Shown: piece by piece, positions 36,031 through 45,586 of the stretch
How positions within the stretch are numbered: the first letter of the stretch is position 1
Layout of the letters: each line of letters starts with the position of its first letter
Assembly: GCA_963767245.1 (NCBI GenBank)
Contig: CAVYDG010000013.1
Coordinates: 515,436-579,435, forward strand
Length of the DNA stretch: 64,000 nucleotides
Direction: 5' to 3'
Source: Roseiarcus sp963767245
GTDB lineage: Bacteria; Pseudomonadota; Alphaproteobacteria; Rhizobiales; Beijerinckiaceae
The notes under the pieces: generated by a model
Told to the model about the DNA's origin: nothing
Seen by the model: the letters and a program-made list of their open reading frames with translations, nothing else
The model's database searches: none
Position numbers and translations under genes: made by a program

Positions 36031-37067
36031 TCATGGGCACGCACTCCCAGTACCGGGGACGGTGGATGCGTTGTACGCGTCCTTGACCAAGCCGATGATG
36101 TCTTCGCCGCCTGGGTATGGTGATGGCAGCGGGGAGTTCACCACCACGACGACCGGGACATTGCACTTAAGGACGCCGGCGTAGGTCCAAACGGCGATGC
36201 CCGCGCCGTTGTTCAGATCGCCGTTCTTGCAGACGTAGGGGTCAGGGCAGTCGGAACGGACGGCGCAGTCCCAGCCGAGGCAGTCGCTGAACATCTGTTT
36301 CTTTTCAGCGGAGGTCAGCAGGGTGTTTGATGTAGAAAGGTTATTGACCACATCGAATATCTGATTGGCGCTGAGCACCCAGCCGCCGCTGCCGCATTGC
36401 AGCGACCAATCGCCCCAATCGTCGCCTGCAGTTGCTCCGGCCGGATTGGTGTAGGAAAGGATGTCGTTGGTTCCTGGCGGCGGCTTGCACGCGCTAGCGC
36501 CGACGCCAACCGGCAGAAAGACGTTCGCGTTCATGTAACTGACGTACATGGCGGAGCTTTGCTGGGCGCGCGCCAGTCCATTGGCGTAACCTGTGAGCGG
36601 CTTGCCCTGTAACGCAGGCATCAACTCGCGCAGGAGTGCGAAGTTACAGTTTCCATATTGAGGCTTACCGATGTCGGCAGCGGTGACTCCGCCGGCGACG
36701 ATGGTCTCGAGGGCGGAGTAGGTGATGTCCTTGCCGCAGGCATTTCCCGGCAGCTGGCCAAAACCCGAGGTGTGGGCAAGCAGCTCCTGGAAGGTCAGTT
36801 GGTTGATGTTCGCGCCCTGGGTCCAATCGGGATAGACATAGGGCGAGATCTTGGCGGTTATCGGAAGTCCGTCCTTTGCAAGAAGCTGCAAAATGGCGGT
36901 GGCGGTCATAGTCTTGCTGACGCTGGCGATGTCCGTCACCAGATCCGGCGTCATGGGCAGAGCGGGAGGGTTGGCGTTGGTGCGCGCCTGTCCGCCGTAC
37001 ACCGGTCGCATGCCTCCGACGAGACATGCGTAACCCACGACCTGGTTCGCGAGCTTGTCACAGATGT
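36031..37067 (-). pseudogene. Serine hydrolase (beta-lactamase-like), N-terminally truncated
   Basis: About 345 residues of a penicillin-binding/class C-like serine hydrolase. The nucleophile motif SxxK appears as DIASVSKTMTATAILQLLA, and LTFQELLAHTSGFGQLPGN and YGNCNFALLREL (YxN) follow. Numerous Cys residues (GNACGKD, LQCGSGG, CLGWDCAVRSDC) indicate a secreted, disulfide-bonded protein. The conserved part starts at NICDKLANQVVGYACLVGGM without a signal peptide, directly at the point where the sequence becomes the start of an unrelated monooxygenase gene (37,068). A start at the internal ATG 37,038 is possible but would leave the protein without an export signal. A former secreted enzyme cut by a rearrangement is the best reading. 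Confidence 0.72.
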
Positions 37068-37184
37068 TTGCTCGGCGGCGACGGCTAGTTCGATGGACTG
37101 CAACAGCGCGTCGGACGCCGACCGTGTCTGCGATTGCGGCGAGGGTGTCCAGTGGCCGAACGATAGAAAGCCGATTTTCTTCAT
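37068..37184 (-). pseudogene. N-terminal stub of a luciferase-like (LLM-class) flavin monooxygenase
   Basis: Thirty-nine residues beginning MKKIGFLSFGHWTPSPQSQT and ending QSIELAVAAEQ match the first strand and helix of LLM-class FMN-dependent monooxygenases of about 340 residues. After Gln39 the frame runs into the serine hydrolase sequence out of phase. The remainder of the gene is absent from the window, so a deletion or recombination has fused two unrelated genes at about 37,067. Confidence 0.65.
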
Positions 37185-37404
37185 GAGGATACGACCTAGC
37201 TATGCTTGGGATTTAGTGGGCAAGCGGTCGCTGCGGTGGATCGAAAGCAGCCGTCGCTGAGCGAGTTTCGATACGGCCATGCAGCCTTTTGGCGGCCGCT
37301 TCGAGATGGACGGCACTAAAGGATCCGCCACGCTGCTCACGATGGGGTTGCCGAGTGACCAGACGAGACGCTGTCGAGCCAGCTCTAATCTTGCACGCCA
37401 TCAT

Positions 37405-37488
37405 AACGGCGGCTACAAACAATCCGGCCGGGCCACCGAAATGGGCGAGGAACTCATGGAGCGTTGCACTGAGACCAAGGCCGTCGGG
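37405..37488 (+). pseudogene. C-terminal scrap of an aldehyde dehydrogenase
   Basis: Twenty-eight codons read NGGYKQSGRATEMGEELMER then CTETKAVG, matching the usual aldehyde dehydrogenase C-terminus (GGxKxSGxGREMGxE...Y.ETK.V). The phase differs from the next gene at 37,585 and no other part of the enzyme is present, so it is a relic, perhaps of a duplicate. Confidence 0.55.
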
Positions 37489-37584
37489 CTCGGCTTTGGC
37501 GGGAGACCGCCCGGTCGTCCGCAACGGACGCGCTCGTCGTCCGGCCGCGAGTTCGCGGCACGAACTCGTATCGAGGAGATTTGA

Positions 37585-39049
37585 ATGTCCGCCGCCTTCG
37601 AACTGATTGATGGCATACCGAACTACAATCTCTATGTCGGCGGAAAATGGATCCGCTCCTCGCGCAACGAAGCCGCTGAGAGCAGGAATCCCGCGACAGG
37701 GGAATTGTTCGCCAAGGTACAGCAAGCTGGAGCGGCGGAAACCGAACTCGCCATCTCGGCGGCCCATGGCGCTTACAAGGCCTGGGCGGCGACACCAGTG
37801 TCCGGGCGCGAGGCGATATTCTTCCGTGCCGCCGACGCGCTGGCGGCCAAAACGAACGAAATCGTCGACGTCCTTATTCAGGAGTCCGGATCCATCGCCG
37901 GCAAGGCTGGCTTCGAGGTCGGCTATTGCTTCGACCTCTTGCGGACCGCCGCCGCCGAAATGCGAAGGTCGCCTGGAGAAACGATGCCGCTCACCGCGCC
38001 CGGCCAGTTCGGCTTTACAGTGCGCCAGCCGCTCGGAGTAATCGCTGGCATCGCACCGTTCAACGCGCCATTTCTCCTAGCCATGAAGAAGGTGGTCTTG
38101 GCGCTCGCCGCAGGCAATGGCTTTATTCTGAAGCCGTCGGAACTTACGCCTGTGACAGGGCTCAAGATCGCCGAGGTGTTCGACGAAGCGGGTATGCCGC
38201 CGGGCCTCCTCAGCGTCGTGCCGGGGCTCGCGTCGGAGGTTGGCGCGGCCATTTTCGCAGAGGCCCGCGTGCGGATGATCACGTTCACGGGCTCCACGCA
38301 GACCGGGCGACATCTCGCGGTCGAAGCCGCAAAGACACTGAAACGCTTCACGCTCGAAATCGGCGGAAAGGGCCCGCTGATCGTTCTCGGCGACGCGGAT
38401 GTCGATTACGCCGTGCGCGCCGCCGCGTTCGGCATCTTCTTCCATCAGGGTCAGGTCTGCATGGCCAACTACCGCATTCTGGTCGAAGAGCCGATTTTCG
38501 ACGCGTTCTGCGAGCGTTTTGTCGCGGTCTAAAAGCTTGAAGATCGGCGATCCGCGTGAGCCTGACACCGTCATCGGCCCTCTGATCCGGGGGACTCAAT
38601 GCACCATGATCAACGGCCATGTCGAGGATGCCGTTGGCAAAGGAGCGAAATTGTTGTACGGGGCCACACATGAGGCGCAGTACTATTGGCCGACGGTGCT
38701 GAGCGGCGTGACCAGGGAGATGCGCATCTTCCGAGAGGAGAGCTTCGGCCCATCACATCGATAATCAAGGTTCGGGACCACAAGGAAGCGCTCGATATCG
38801 CCAACGACACCGATTACGGGTTATCTGCTGGCGTGATCACCAACGACATGCAGAAAGCGATGGAACTCGCCTTCAGCCTGGACTCCGGCATGGTGCATCT
38901 CAACGATTCTGCGGTGTCGGATGAGGCGAGGCGCGTCGGCGGCGTCAAGAATAGTGGCTTCGGCCGCGAGGCGGCGTTTCTCGATGGAGGAGATGACCGA
39001 ACTGAAATCGATCACGATCCAGAGCGGGCAGCGCGCCTTTCCGATGTGA
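37585..39049 (+). pseudogene. Aldehyde dehydrogenase (benzaldehyde/vanillin-type), three frameshifts
   Basis: A full-length aldehyde dehydrogenase (about 485 residues if repaired). Visible parts are NYNLYVGGKWIRSSRNEAAE, VRQPLGVIAGIAPFNAPFLL with the active-site Asn, MITFTGSTQTGRHLA, FTLEIGGKGPLIVLG with the general base and the catalytic Cys in FFHQGQVCMANYRI. The frame shifts near 38,530, near 38,752 (CCC where CCCC would continue FGPITSIIKVRD) and near 38,975, before the end MEEMTELKSITIQSGQRAFP and a stop at 39,047. Each shift is a one- or two-base change, so sequencing error is possible for some. With three in 500 bases, real decay is credible. It resembles aromatic-aldehyde oxidising members. 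Confidence 0.75.
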
Positions 39050-39254
39050 GCGCCTCTTGGGCGGCGATTGCCTAGGCGAACCCACCGATCCCAACCCAAG
39101 ATTAGGACCTAGGGCGGAAGGATTGGGGCATGCTTGAGTTCGATCGCAGCGGCCGAACTCCGTTCAACGCAGCGGCAATCGGGCAAACTATCCACGCATC
39201 CCGGCAGATCTTCCGGGTTGGCTGGGCCACCAAGAGGGACGACGAAGCTCGAGT

Positions 39255-40175
39255 TTAGGGATTTTCCCTTCGAAATACTTTCCTTCTTTTCTTCACTTCA
39301 GGCGGCACCGACCTATTTCGTGCCGTCCAATTCCCCGATGCTCTCGGCGTGGGTTGTCGGGCCGAGCCACTCGGGTCAATCCTCGGCAAGGGAATGGCAT
39401 CCAGAAGCGCGCGGGTATACGCGTCCTTCGGAGCGGCGAAGACATGGTCGCACGGTCCCTCTTCGACGATCCGCCCGCTGTGCAGCACATAGACCCGGTC
39501 GCACACTGCGCGGATGACGGAGAGGTCGTGGCTGATGAAGGCCATGGAAAGGCCGAGGTCGCGCGACGACCCCTTCAGCAGGTTGAGAAAGTCCTGGGCC
39601 TGCGTCGAGACGTCGAGCCCGGAAACGATCTCGTCAGCGAGCACGAAATCGGGCGCGAGCAGCGCGACGCGTGCGATGCCCACACGTTGCCGCTGCCCGC
39701 CGGAAAGCTCGTGCGGATAGCGGTCGAGGCAGGTGGAGGGAAGGCTGAAGCGGGCGAAGATCTTTCGCGCCCGCTCCTCGGCGTCGGCTTCGTTCGCCGC
39801 GACATGGTGGAACAGCATCGGCTCCAGAACGATGCGTCGGATCGTGTGGCGGGGATTGAGCGAAGCCATCGGATCCTGGAAGATGAGCTGTATGCGCCGC
39901 CGGATTGGGCGCATGGCCGCCTCCGGCAACCTTGTAATATCCAGACCGTCGAACTGAATCGTCCCCGACGCGACGTCGATCAGGCGTAACAACGCTCGCC
40001 CTAAGGTCGTCTTGCCGGACCCGCTTTCGCCGACGATACCGACGGTCTCACCGCGACCGATCCGGATCGTCACGCCGTGCAGCACCTTCACGGGGGACTT
40101 CGCGCGGCCGAACAGGCTGGCGCCGGCTCCGAAAGCGACTTCGAGGTCTCGTGCGATCAAAAGGTCGTTGCTCAC
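39255..40175 (-). CDS. Dipeptide-type ABC importer ATP-binding protein (DppF/OppF-like)
   Basis: A 306-residue ATPase with Walker A (GIVGESGSGKTTLGRALLRL), the Q-loop IFQDPMASLNPRHTIRRIV, signature (HELSGGQRQRVGIARVALLA), Walker B (FVLADEIVSGLD) and switch His (MAFISHDLSVIRAVCDRVYV). The C-terminal YTRALLDAIPLPRIDP is the oligopeptide-importer extension. The start is GTG 40,175, overlapping the stop of the preceding ATPase gene (GTGA). Asp-Glu-Ile replaces the usual Asp-Glu-Pro after Walker B, a mild variation. Last gene of the importer operon. Confidence 0.9.
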   Translation of the reverse strand: MSNDLLIARDLEVAFGAGASLFGRAKSPVKVLHGVTIRIGRGETVGIVGESGSGKTTLGRALLRLIDVASGTIQFDGLDITRLPEAAMRPIRRRIQLIFQDPMASLNPRHTIRRIVLEPMLFHHVAANEADAEERARKIFARFSLPSTCLDRYPHELSGGQRQRVGIARVALLAPDFVLADEIVSGLDVSTQAQDFLNLLKGSSRDLGLSMAFISHDLSVIRAVCDRVYVLHSGRIVEEGPCDHVFAAPKDAYTRALLDAIPLPRIDPSGSARQPTPRASGNWTARNRSVPPEVKKRRKVFRRENP

Positions 40176-41038
40176 GGCGTCGCGCCGCTCTGGCCAAGCT
40201 CGGCGTATAAATCGGCGATCACGCTTTCGGGAATCGGGCGCAGGCCCGCATTCGGCCGATCGTAACGCGGGCAAGCGTCCAGGAGTGCGCGCGTATAGGG
40301 ATGCGCCGGCCTGTCCAGCAGCTGGGAAGTGGGGCCGGCCTCGATCACCCGTCCGGCAAACAGCAGCGTGACGTGGTCGCAGATCTGCGCGACGACCCCG
40401 AGATCGTGCGTGACGAAGACCACCGAAGTGCCATGGGCGCTTTGCATATTGCGGATCAGCCGCAGGATTTGCTTCTGCACGGTGACGTCGAGCGCCGTGG
40501 TCGGTTCGTCCGCCACGATCAATCGTGGTTCAAGCGCGAATGCGGCGGCGATCAGTACGCGTTGTCGCATGCCGCCGGAGAGCTCATGGGGAAAGCTGCT
40601 CAGCACGCGGTCGGGGTCGCGAATATGGACCTCGTCCAGCAGTCTGAGCGCGAGCGCACGCGCCGCCGTCTTATCGAGACCACGCCAAAGCCTCGGGCCG
40701 TCCGTCATTTGCGCTTCGATCCGCCGCGCGGGGTTGAGCGCGGTCATGGGGTCTTGCGGGATCAGTGCGATGCGCTCGCCGATCAGCCGGCGCAGCGGGC
40801 CAGCTTTAATCTTCAGGAGATCCGCGCCCTCGAATTTCACCTCGCCGGCCGTCACGCGGACAGTGCGCGGCAGAATGCCCAGGATCGCCTTTGCGACGGT
40901 CGACTTGCCGGCGCCGCTCTCGCCGACAAGACCGCACGTTTCGCCGCGGGCGACTTCCAGCGAGACATCCCGCAGAATCGCGCGGTCGTGGTCGGAGACT
41001 GCGCTCAAGTTCGAGAGGGCAAGAACCGGCGGGTTCAT
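40172..41038 (-). CDS. Dipeptide-type ABC importer ATP-binding protein (DppD/OppD-like)
   Basis: A 288-residue ATPase with Walker A (GLVGESGAGKSTVAKAILGI), Q-loop (ALIPQDPMTALNPARRIEAQ), signature (HELSGGMRQRVLIAAAFALE), Walker B (LIVADEPTTALDVTVQ) and the switch His in VVFVTHDLGVVAQICDHV. The C-terminus YTRALLDACPRYDRP lacks the long CPxxxxxC cluster-binding loop of some OppD proteins. The ATG at 41,038 overlaps the permease stop by 4 bases. It pairs with the OppF-like ATPase below a two-permease channel. Confidence 0.9.
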   Translation of the reverse strand: MNPPVLALSNLSAVSDHDRAILRDVSLEVARGETCGLVGESGAGKSTVAKAILGILPRTVRVTAGEVKFEGADLLKIKAGPLRRLIGERIALIPQDPMTALNPARRIEAQMTDGPRLWRGLDKTAARALALRLLDEVHIRDPDRVLSSFPHELSGGMRQRVLIAAAFALEPRLIVADEPTTALDVTVQKQILRLIRNMQSAHGTSVVFVTHDLGVVAQICDHVTLLFAGRVIEAGPTSQLLDRPAHPYTRALLDACPRYDRPNAGLRPIPESVIADLYAELGQSGATP

Positions 41039-41907
41039 CGGCGCATGACCGGATCGAGCGAACGGCGCAGGCCCTCGCCGAGCAGGTTGAATGCGAGCAC
41101 GGTGAGAAACAGCGCTATCAGCGGCGCAGCAAGAACCCACCAGCCCTGATGCAGTATCTGCCGCCCCTGAGCGATCATTCCGCCCCAAGTCGGCACATCG
41201 GAGGACACGGAGAGCCCGACGAAGGAGAGGATCGCCTCGACGATGACGGCGATGCCCATTTCCAGGCTGATCAGCGCAATCAGAACCGGCATCACGTTGG
41301 GAAGAATCTCGCGGATCAATACCTCCATTGGCGAAAAGCCGATCGCGCGCGCGGCCGTGACGTAATCGCTCTTCGCCTGACCCATCGTCTCCGCGCGTAT
41401 CACGCGACAGAACCGCGTCCAATCGATGATGGCGATAGCCGCGATGACTGATCCGACGCCTGCGCCGAACACTGCGACCAGCAGGATCGACAGCAGCACC
41501 GGCGGGAACGCCATCCAGATTTCGACGAGACGAGAGATGATGGCGTCCACCCAGCCGCGATACCAACCTGCAAGCAAGCCGAGCGCGGCGCCCAGAGCCG
41601 CCGCGAGAGTTGCGGCGACGAATGCGACTGTAAGCGCCACCCGTGAACCCCAGATCAGGCGTGAGAGGACGTCACGGCCGAGATCGTCCGTGCCGAGGAG
41701 GTAGCCGGGTTCCGCGCCCGCAAAGCCGTGCGGCGGCGTCACGCCGAGGATCAAGTTCTGCTCGAGGGGATCCTTCGGGGAGAGATCAGGCGCGCCGATG
41801 GCGAGTACGAGGAGGAACAGGATGAAGCCGCCGCCGGCGACGACCTTGGGGTCACGAATGCAAGCGCGCAGGGTCTCGCTGATCCAGCGCGGAACAGCCT
41901 CGCTCAT
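41035..41907 (-). CDS. Dipeptide-type ABC importer permease (DppC-like)
   Basis: A 290-residue permease with an N-terminal helix (VAGGGFILFLLVLAIGAPDL) and the DppC signature PGYLLGTDDLGRDVLSRLIW. Five further hydrophobic segments follow, and the ATPase-contact motif DYVTAARAIGFSPMEVLIRE. The conserved C-terminal AFNLLGEGLRRSLDPVM is complete. It is 18 bases downstream of the partner permease gene. Confidence 0.92.
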   Translation of the reverse strand: MSEAVPRWISETLRACIRDPKVVAGGGFILFLLVLAIGAPDLSPKDPLEQNLILGVTPPHGFAGAEPGYLLGTDDLGRDVLSRLIWGSRVALTVAFVAATLAAALGAALGLLAGWYRGWVDAIISRLVEIWMAFPPVLLSILLVAVFGAGVGSVIAAIAIIDWTRFCRVIRAETMGQAKSDYVTAARAIGFSPMEVLIREILPNVMPVLIALISLEMGIAVIVEAILSFVGLSVSSDVPTWGGMIAQGRQILHQGWWVLAAPLIALFLTVLAFNLLGEGLRRSLDPVMRR

Positions 41908-41925
41908 CCGCCAGTCGCCCGAGCG

Positions 41926-42930
41926 TTATCCATTGCGCAATCTCGGGTTGGTCGCCACGACAAGCAGATCGACAGCCATGTTCACGACAATGAACAAGGC
42001 ACCGAACACCAGCGTCAGTCCTTGGATCAGCGGCAGGTCACGATTGATAACCGCATCCACCGCCATGTTTCCGATGCCGGGATAAGCGAAGATGCGCTCG
42101 ACGATGACTGTGCCGCCGATCAGGAACGTGAACTGCACGCCAGTCAGAGCAAGGGTCGGCGCAACCGCGTTTCGTAGGGCCTCCTGCAACACGAGCCGCA
42201 GTCGGGACAGGCCCTTCAGCCGTGCGAGCAGGACGTAATCCTGCACCATCGCCTCTCGCAAAGATTCCTTGAGGACGCGGGTGATGATCGCGGCGAGCGG
42301 CAGGCCAAGCGCAAGCATCGGCATCACCATGTGCCGCAAGACATCAGCGGCGGCGGCGAACCGCAACATGGCGAGGCTCTCGAGCAGGTAGAACGGGGTG
42401 ACAAAGCGCTCGTCGAGGCTAGGATCGATTCGGCCCGACAGAGGCAGCACGGGAAGGAACACGCCGAACAGAAGCACCAGCGCAAACGCCCAGATGAAAT
42501 CTGGCACCGCGAGAAACAGGCCGTTGACCCCATCGATCAACGGCGCGGCGGTCCAATCGCTCACCAGCGTTGCGAAAACCGCGACCGCCCCGCCGAGCAG
42601 CGCAGCGAAAGCCAATGATGCGAAGGCGAGTTCAAGAGTCGCAGGCAATCGTTCGGCCATAATCCCCAGCACGTTGCGATGAAGGGAAATGGACGTGCCG
42701 AAATCTCCGCGCAGTATGTCCTGCAGCCAGACGAAAAACTGCGTGGGCAGGCTCGTATCCAGTCCGTAATGAGCCCGTAGCGCCGCAATGTCGGCGAGCG
42801 TCGCGCCGGGCGAGATCATCATCGCGATGGGGTCGCCGGGCGCGACTCGCAGTAGCACAAACACGATGATCGCCACGCCCAGCAATGTGACGGCGGCCAT
42901 GATCAGGCGCTGGACGGCGACCGACGTCAT
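41926..42930 (-). CDS. Dipeptide-type ABC importer permease (DppB-like)
   Basis: A 334-residue permease. Residues 1-30 form the first membrane helix ending FVLLRVAPGDPIAMMISPGA. ISLHRNVLGIMAERLPATLE and MVQDYVLLARLKGLSRLRLV (the EAA-type ATPase loop) are family marks, and the last helix precedes NPRLRNG. A longer frame opens at 43,044, but the ATG at 42,930 matches the usual N-terminus. It lies 70 bases after the binding-protein gene on the same strand. Confidence 0.9.
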   Translation of the reverse strand: MTSVAVQRLIMAAVTLLGVAIIVFVLLRVAPGDPIAMMISPGATLADIAALRAHYGLDTSLPTQFFVWLQDILRGDFGTSISLHRNVLGIMAERLPATLELAFASLAFAALLGGAVAVFATLVSDWTAAPLIDGVNGLFLAVPDFIWAFALVLLFGVFLPVLPLSGRIDPSLDERFVTPFYLLESLAMLRFAAAADVLRHMVMPMLALGLPLAAIITRVLKESLREAMVQDYVLLARLKGLSRLRLVLQEALRNAVAPTLALTGVQFTFLIGGTVIVERIFAYPGIGNMAVDAVINRDLPLIQGLTLVFGALFIVVNMAVDLLVVATNPRLRNG

Positions 42931-43000
42931 AGATGCGCGCGCGGCGCGGGGACAAAAGAGGGCGCGGACGAACCCGGCTGTTCCGCACCCCCTACTCGGC

Positions 43001-44511
43001 TCAGGCCTTGGACACCAATGTCGGCTGCAGCGCACCGGTCGCATTTGGGATCACCTTTAGTGATGCCTTGTAAACGATGGGCTGGGAGTATTGCACGAGC
43101 GGAATCACATAGCCTTTTTCGGCGATATATTTGTCGACGGCCTTCCACCCGGCGATGCGCTTTGCTTCGTCCTTCTCTCCCCACAATGGCCCGATCATGT
43201 CGTCGAGATCCTTCGACTTCCAGGCCGAGTGCGGCGAAGGCGAGAACATCGCAAATCCCGTCGAGGTGGACGGGTCGCCGATCGCGTTGCCCCAATTGTA
43301 GAGGCCATCGGATCGAGCTTGTGGCCAGCGCGCAGCTCATAGTCCTTGGCGATCTCGTAAACCTCGATCTCGGCGTCGATTCCGACCTTGCGCCACATCC
43401 CGACGATCGCCTGGATCATTTCGTAATCTTTCGGCTTGAAGCCGCGCGTCGTTTGGATCTTGAACTTGACCGGCTTTTCCGGCGAGTAGCCGCTCTTGGC
43501 GAGAAGCGACTTCGCCAGCTCCGGGTCATACGGCACTTTGATCGAGGGATCGAACGCCTCGTAGCCCGGCGCTTCCAGCGTAGCGATAGGCGTCGCGTAG
43601 CCGCGCAGCAGTTTCTTGGCGATAAGGTCCTTGTCGATGGCATGGATTGCCGCGAGGCGCACATTCTCGTCGAGCATTTCTTTTTCGACATTGGTAATGA
43701 AGATCATGCCGATGTCCGACACCGGCTCACATACGCCCGCCAGGCCCGGCTTCACCCTGAGGCGATCGTACTCCTCGTATGGGATCTCGAGCGTCACGTC
43801 GGCGGAGCCGCTTTCGATCTCCGCCACACGGCTGGTGCCATCCGGCACGAACTTGAATATCACCGTGTCGAATGCGCCCTTTGGGCCCGAAAGGTTCTCG
43901 TTTCGTTTCAGGCGGAGGAACGCATTGCCCTGGTACTCGTCCACCATGTAGGGGCCGGCGCCGACAGGCTTTTTCTCGAACCCTTCCGCGCCCACCTTCT
44001 CATAATAGGCCTTAGGCAAAATGTAGCCGGTCAGGAACGCCATCCATTTGAAGACCGTGGGGTCGAACTGCTTGACGTCGGCGGTGATGCGATTGCCGTC
44101 GATCTGGTAATTGCCGAGACCACCCCACACGATTGAATCGGATCGCCGGTCTTCGGGTCGCCCGCGCGCTCCAGCGACCAAACGACGTCAGCGGGCGTAA
44201 ACGGCGAACCGTCGTGCCAGACGACCCCTTCGCGCACGTCCATCCAGGCCTTGGTCTTGTCGTCGTTCCAGCCCCATTGGACAGAAGCCCGGGCGCGAAA
44301 GAAAGGTCGGGATTGGTCGACGTATTGATCGTAGATCGCCCTATAGATCGCCTGAATGGTCGGATTGACCGCGGAGGGTCCAACGGTCGGATCGAACGAC
44401 GGAAGATTGACGTTGTAAGCGATCGTTAGCGTGTCGCTCGTTTGCGCGGACGCGAAGGCGCCGCCAAGCAGAAGTTCGGATAGGAACGTCCCGCCGCCCA
44501 AAGCGAGCGTC
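43001..44511 (-). pseudogene. Dipeptide-type ABC importer substrate-binding protein, truncated and frameshifted
   Basis: About 500 residues of a family-5 extracellular solute-binding protein. The N-terminal end is a signal-sequence remnant (TLALGGGTFLSELLLGGAFA), followed by TLTIAYNVNLPSFDPTVGPS, VREGVVWHDGSPFTPADVVW, VGAGPYMVDEYQGNAFLRLK, IGMIFITNVEKEMLDENVRL and ASLKVIPNATGALQPTLV at the end. The frame shifts near 44,130 (one T too few before GTGTGGGG; PIQFVWGGLGNYQ is restored with a TT) and near 43,300 (one base missing before LYNWGNAIGDPSTS). The true start codon and first ~15 residues are lost at the join near 44,510. Both shifts look like homopolymer errors. Confidence 0.8.
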
Positions 44512-44530
44512 TCGCGTCAAAGATCAACTT
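44505..44530. other. Abrupt junction between two sequence populations
   Basis: Here the signal peptide of the left-hand binding protein and the C-terminal part of the right-hand DAO-family oxidase, both on the minus strand, are each cut off and fused without any repeat or element. Left of it frames are mostly intact; right of it nearly every gene is broken by indels. It is best read as an assembly join, with a real deletion as the alternative. Confidence 0.6.
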
Positions 44531-45512
44531 GCCGTCCGGAGCAAAGGTGAACGGTCCGTTCACCACCTTCTTGATGCCGGCGGCGCCCAGCGCCGGGAAA
44601 TGCGCGAATCCGACCTCGAGGCTCGGCGCGATGCGCTCCAGATCGTTGGGCAGCAGATCCTGTCCGAAATCCCAGGGGGTCGTCACCGGCGACCAGGGCA
44701 CTCCGGCCCGCTCGTAGGTGCCCATGAGCATGCCGCCGCGCTCCTGGCGGATGATAGATTTCGCCTTCGAAATCGATGGCGTGCAGCTGTTCCTTCTTGC
44801 CGGCCAATTCCGGCATGTCGCCGGTGATGAGATATTGATGCTCCATCGCCAGGATGGGCAGCTCGATGCCGACCATGCGGCCCACCTCGCGCGCCCACAG
44901 TCCCCCGGCATTCACGACATGCTCGGCGTGCACATTGCCCTGATCGGTGATCACATCCCACGAGCCGTCGGGGCGCGGCTTAAGATCCGTGACGCGCGTG
45001 TGGCGCACGATCTCCGCGCCGCCGATCTGCGCCGATTTCGCATAGGCGTGGGTCACGCCGTAGGGATCGACATGGCCTTCGATGGGGTCGTACATCGCGC
45101 CCTTGAAATGCGTCTTGTCCATCAGCGGAAACAGTTTCGCCGCTTCCTCGACCGAGATGATTTCCAGGTCCATGCCGAGATAGCGGCCGCGCGCCTTGGC
45201 CATCTTCAGCCAGTCGAGCCGCTCGCGCGTGCCGGCGAGCATGATGCCGCCGGTGATGTGCACGCCGCAGGACTGTCCCGAGATCTGCTCGATTTCCTTG
45301 TAGAGCTCGATGGTGTATTGCTGCAGCTTGGCGACGTTGGGATCGCCGTTGACGGTGTGCATGCCGCCCGCCGCGTGCCAGGTCGAGCCCGAGGTCAATT
45401 CGGCGCGCTCGATCAGGAGCACGTCCTTCCATCCGGCCTTGGTCAGGTGGTACAGGACGCTGGCGCCGACCACGCCGCCGCCGATAACCACTACTTTCGC
45501 GTGGCTTTTCAT
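44517..45512 (-). pseudogene. FAD-dependent DAO-family oxidoreductase (dimethylglycine/sarcosine dehydrogenase-like), 3'-truncated
   Basis: The first ~330 residues of an enzyme of the dimethylglycine dehydrogenase type. The FAD-binding VVVIGGGVVGASVLYHLTKA, GWKDVLLIERAELTSGSTWH and AAGGMHTVNGDPNVAKLQQY are typical; the His after TSGSTW is where the flavin is covalently attached in the mitochondrial homologues. MEHQYLITGDMPELAG and GPFTFAPDG follow. One frame shift near 44,745 separates GEIYHPP from RGGMLMGTYERAGVPWSPVT. The folate-binding GcvT half expected in a full-length protein (about 800 residues) is missing because the sequence ends at the junction. Confidence 0.78.
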
Positions 45513-45586
45513 AGAATCTCCGAGTTCATCGGTGATGTGATTCGTTGAGGTGACGCGCGAAGAAGGGCTTATTCATTCGAGACCGC

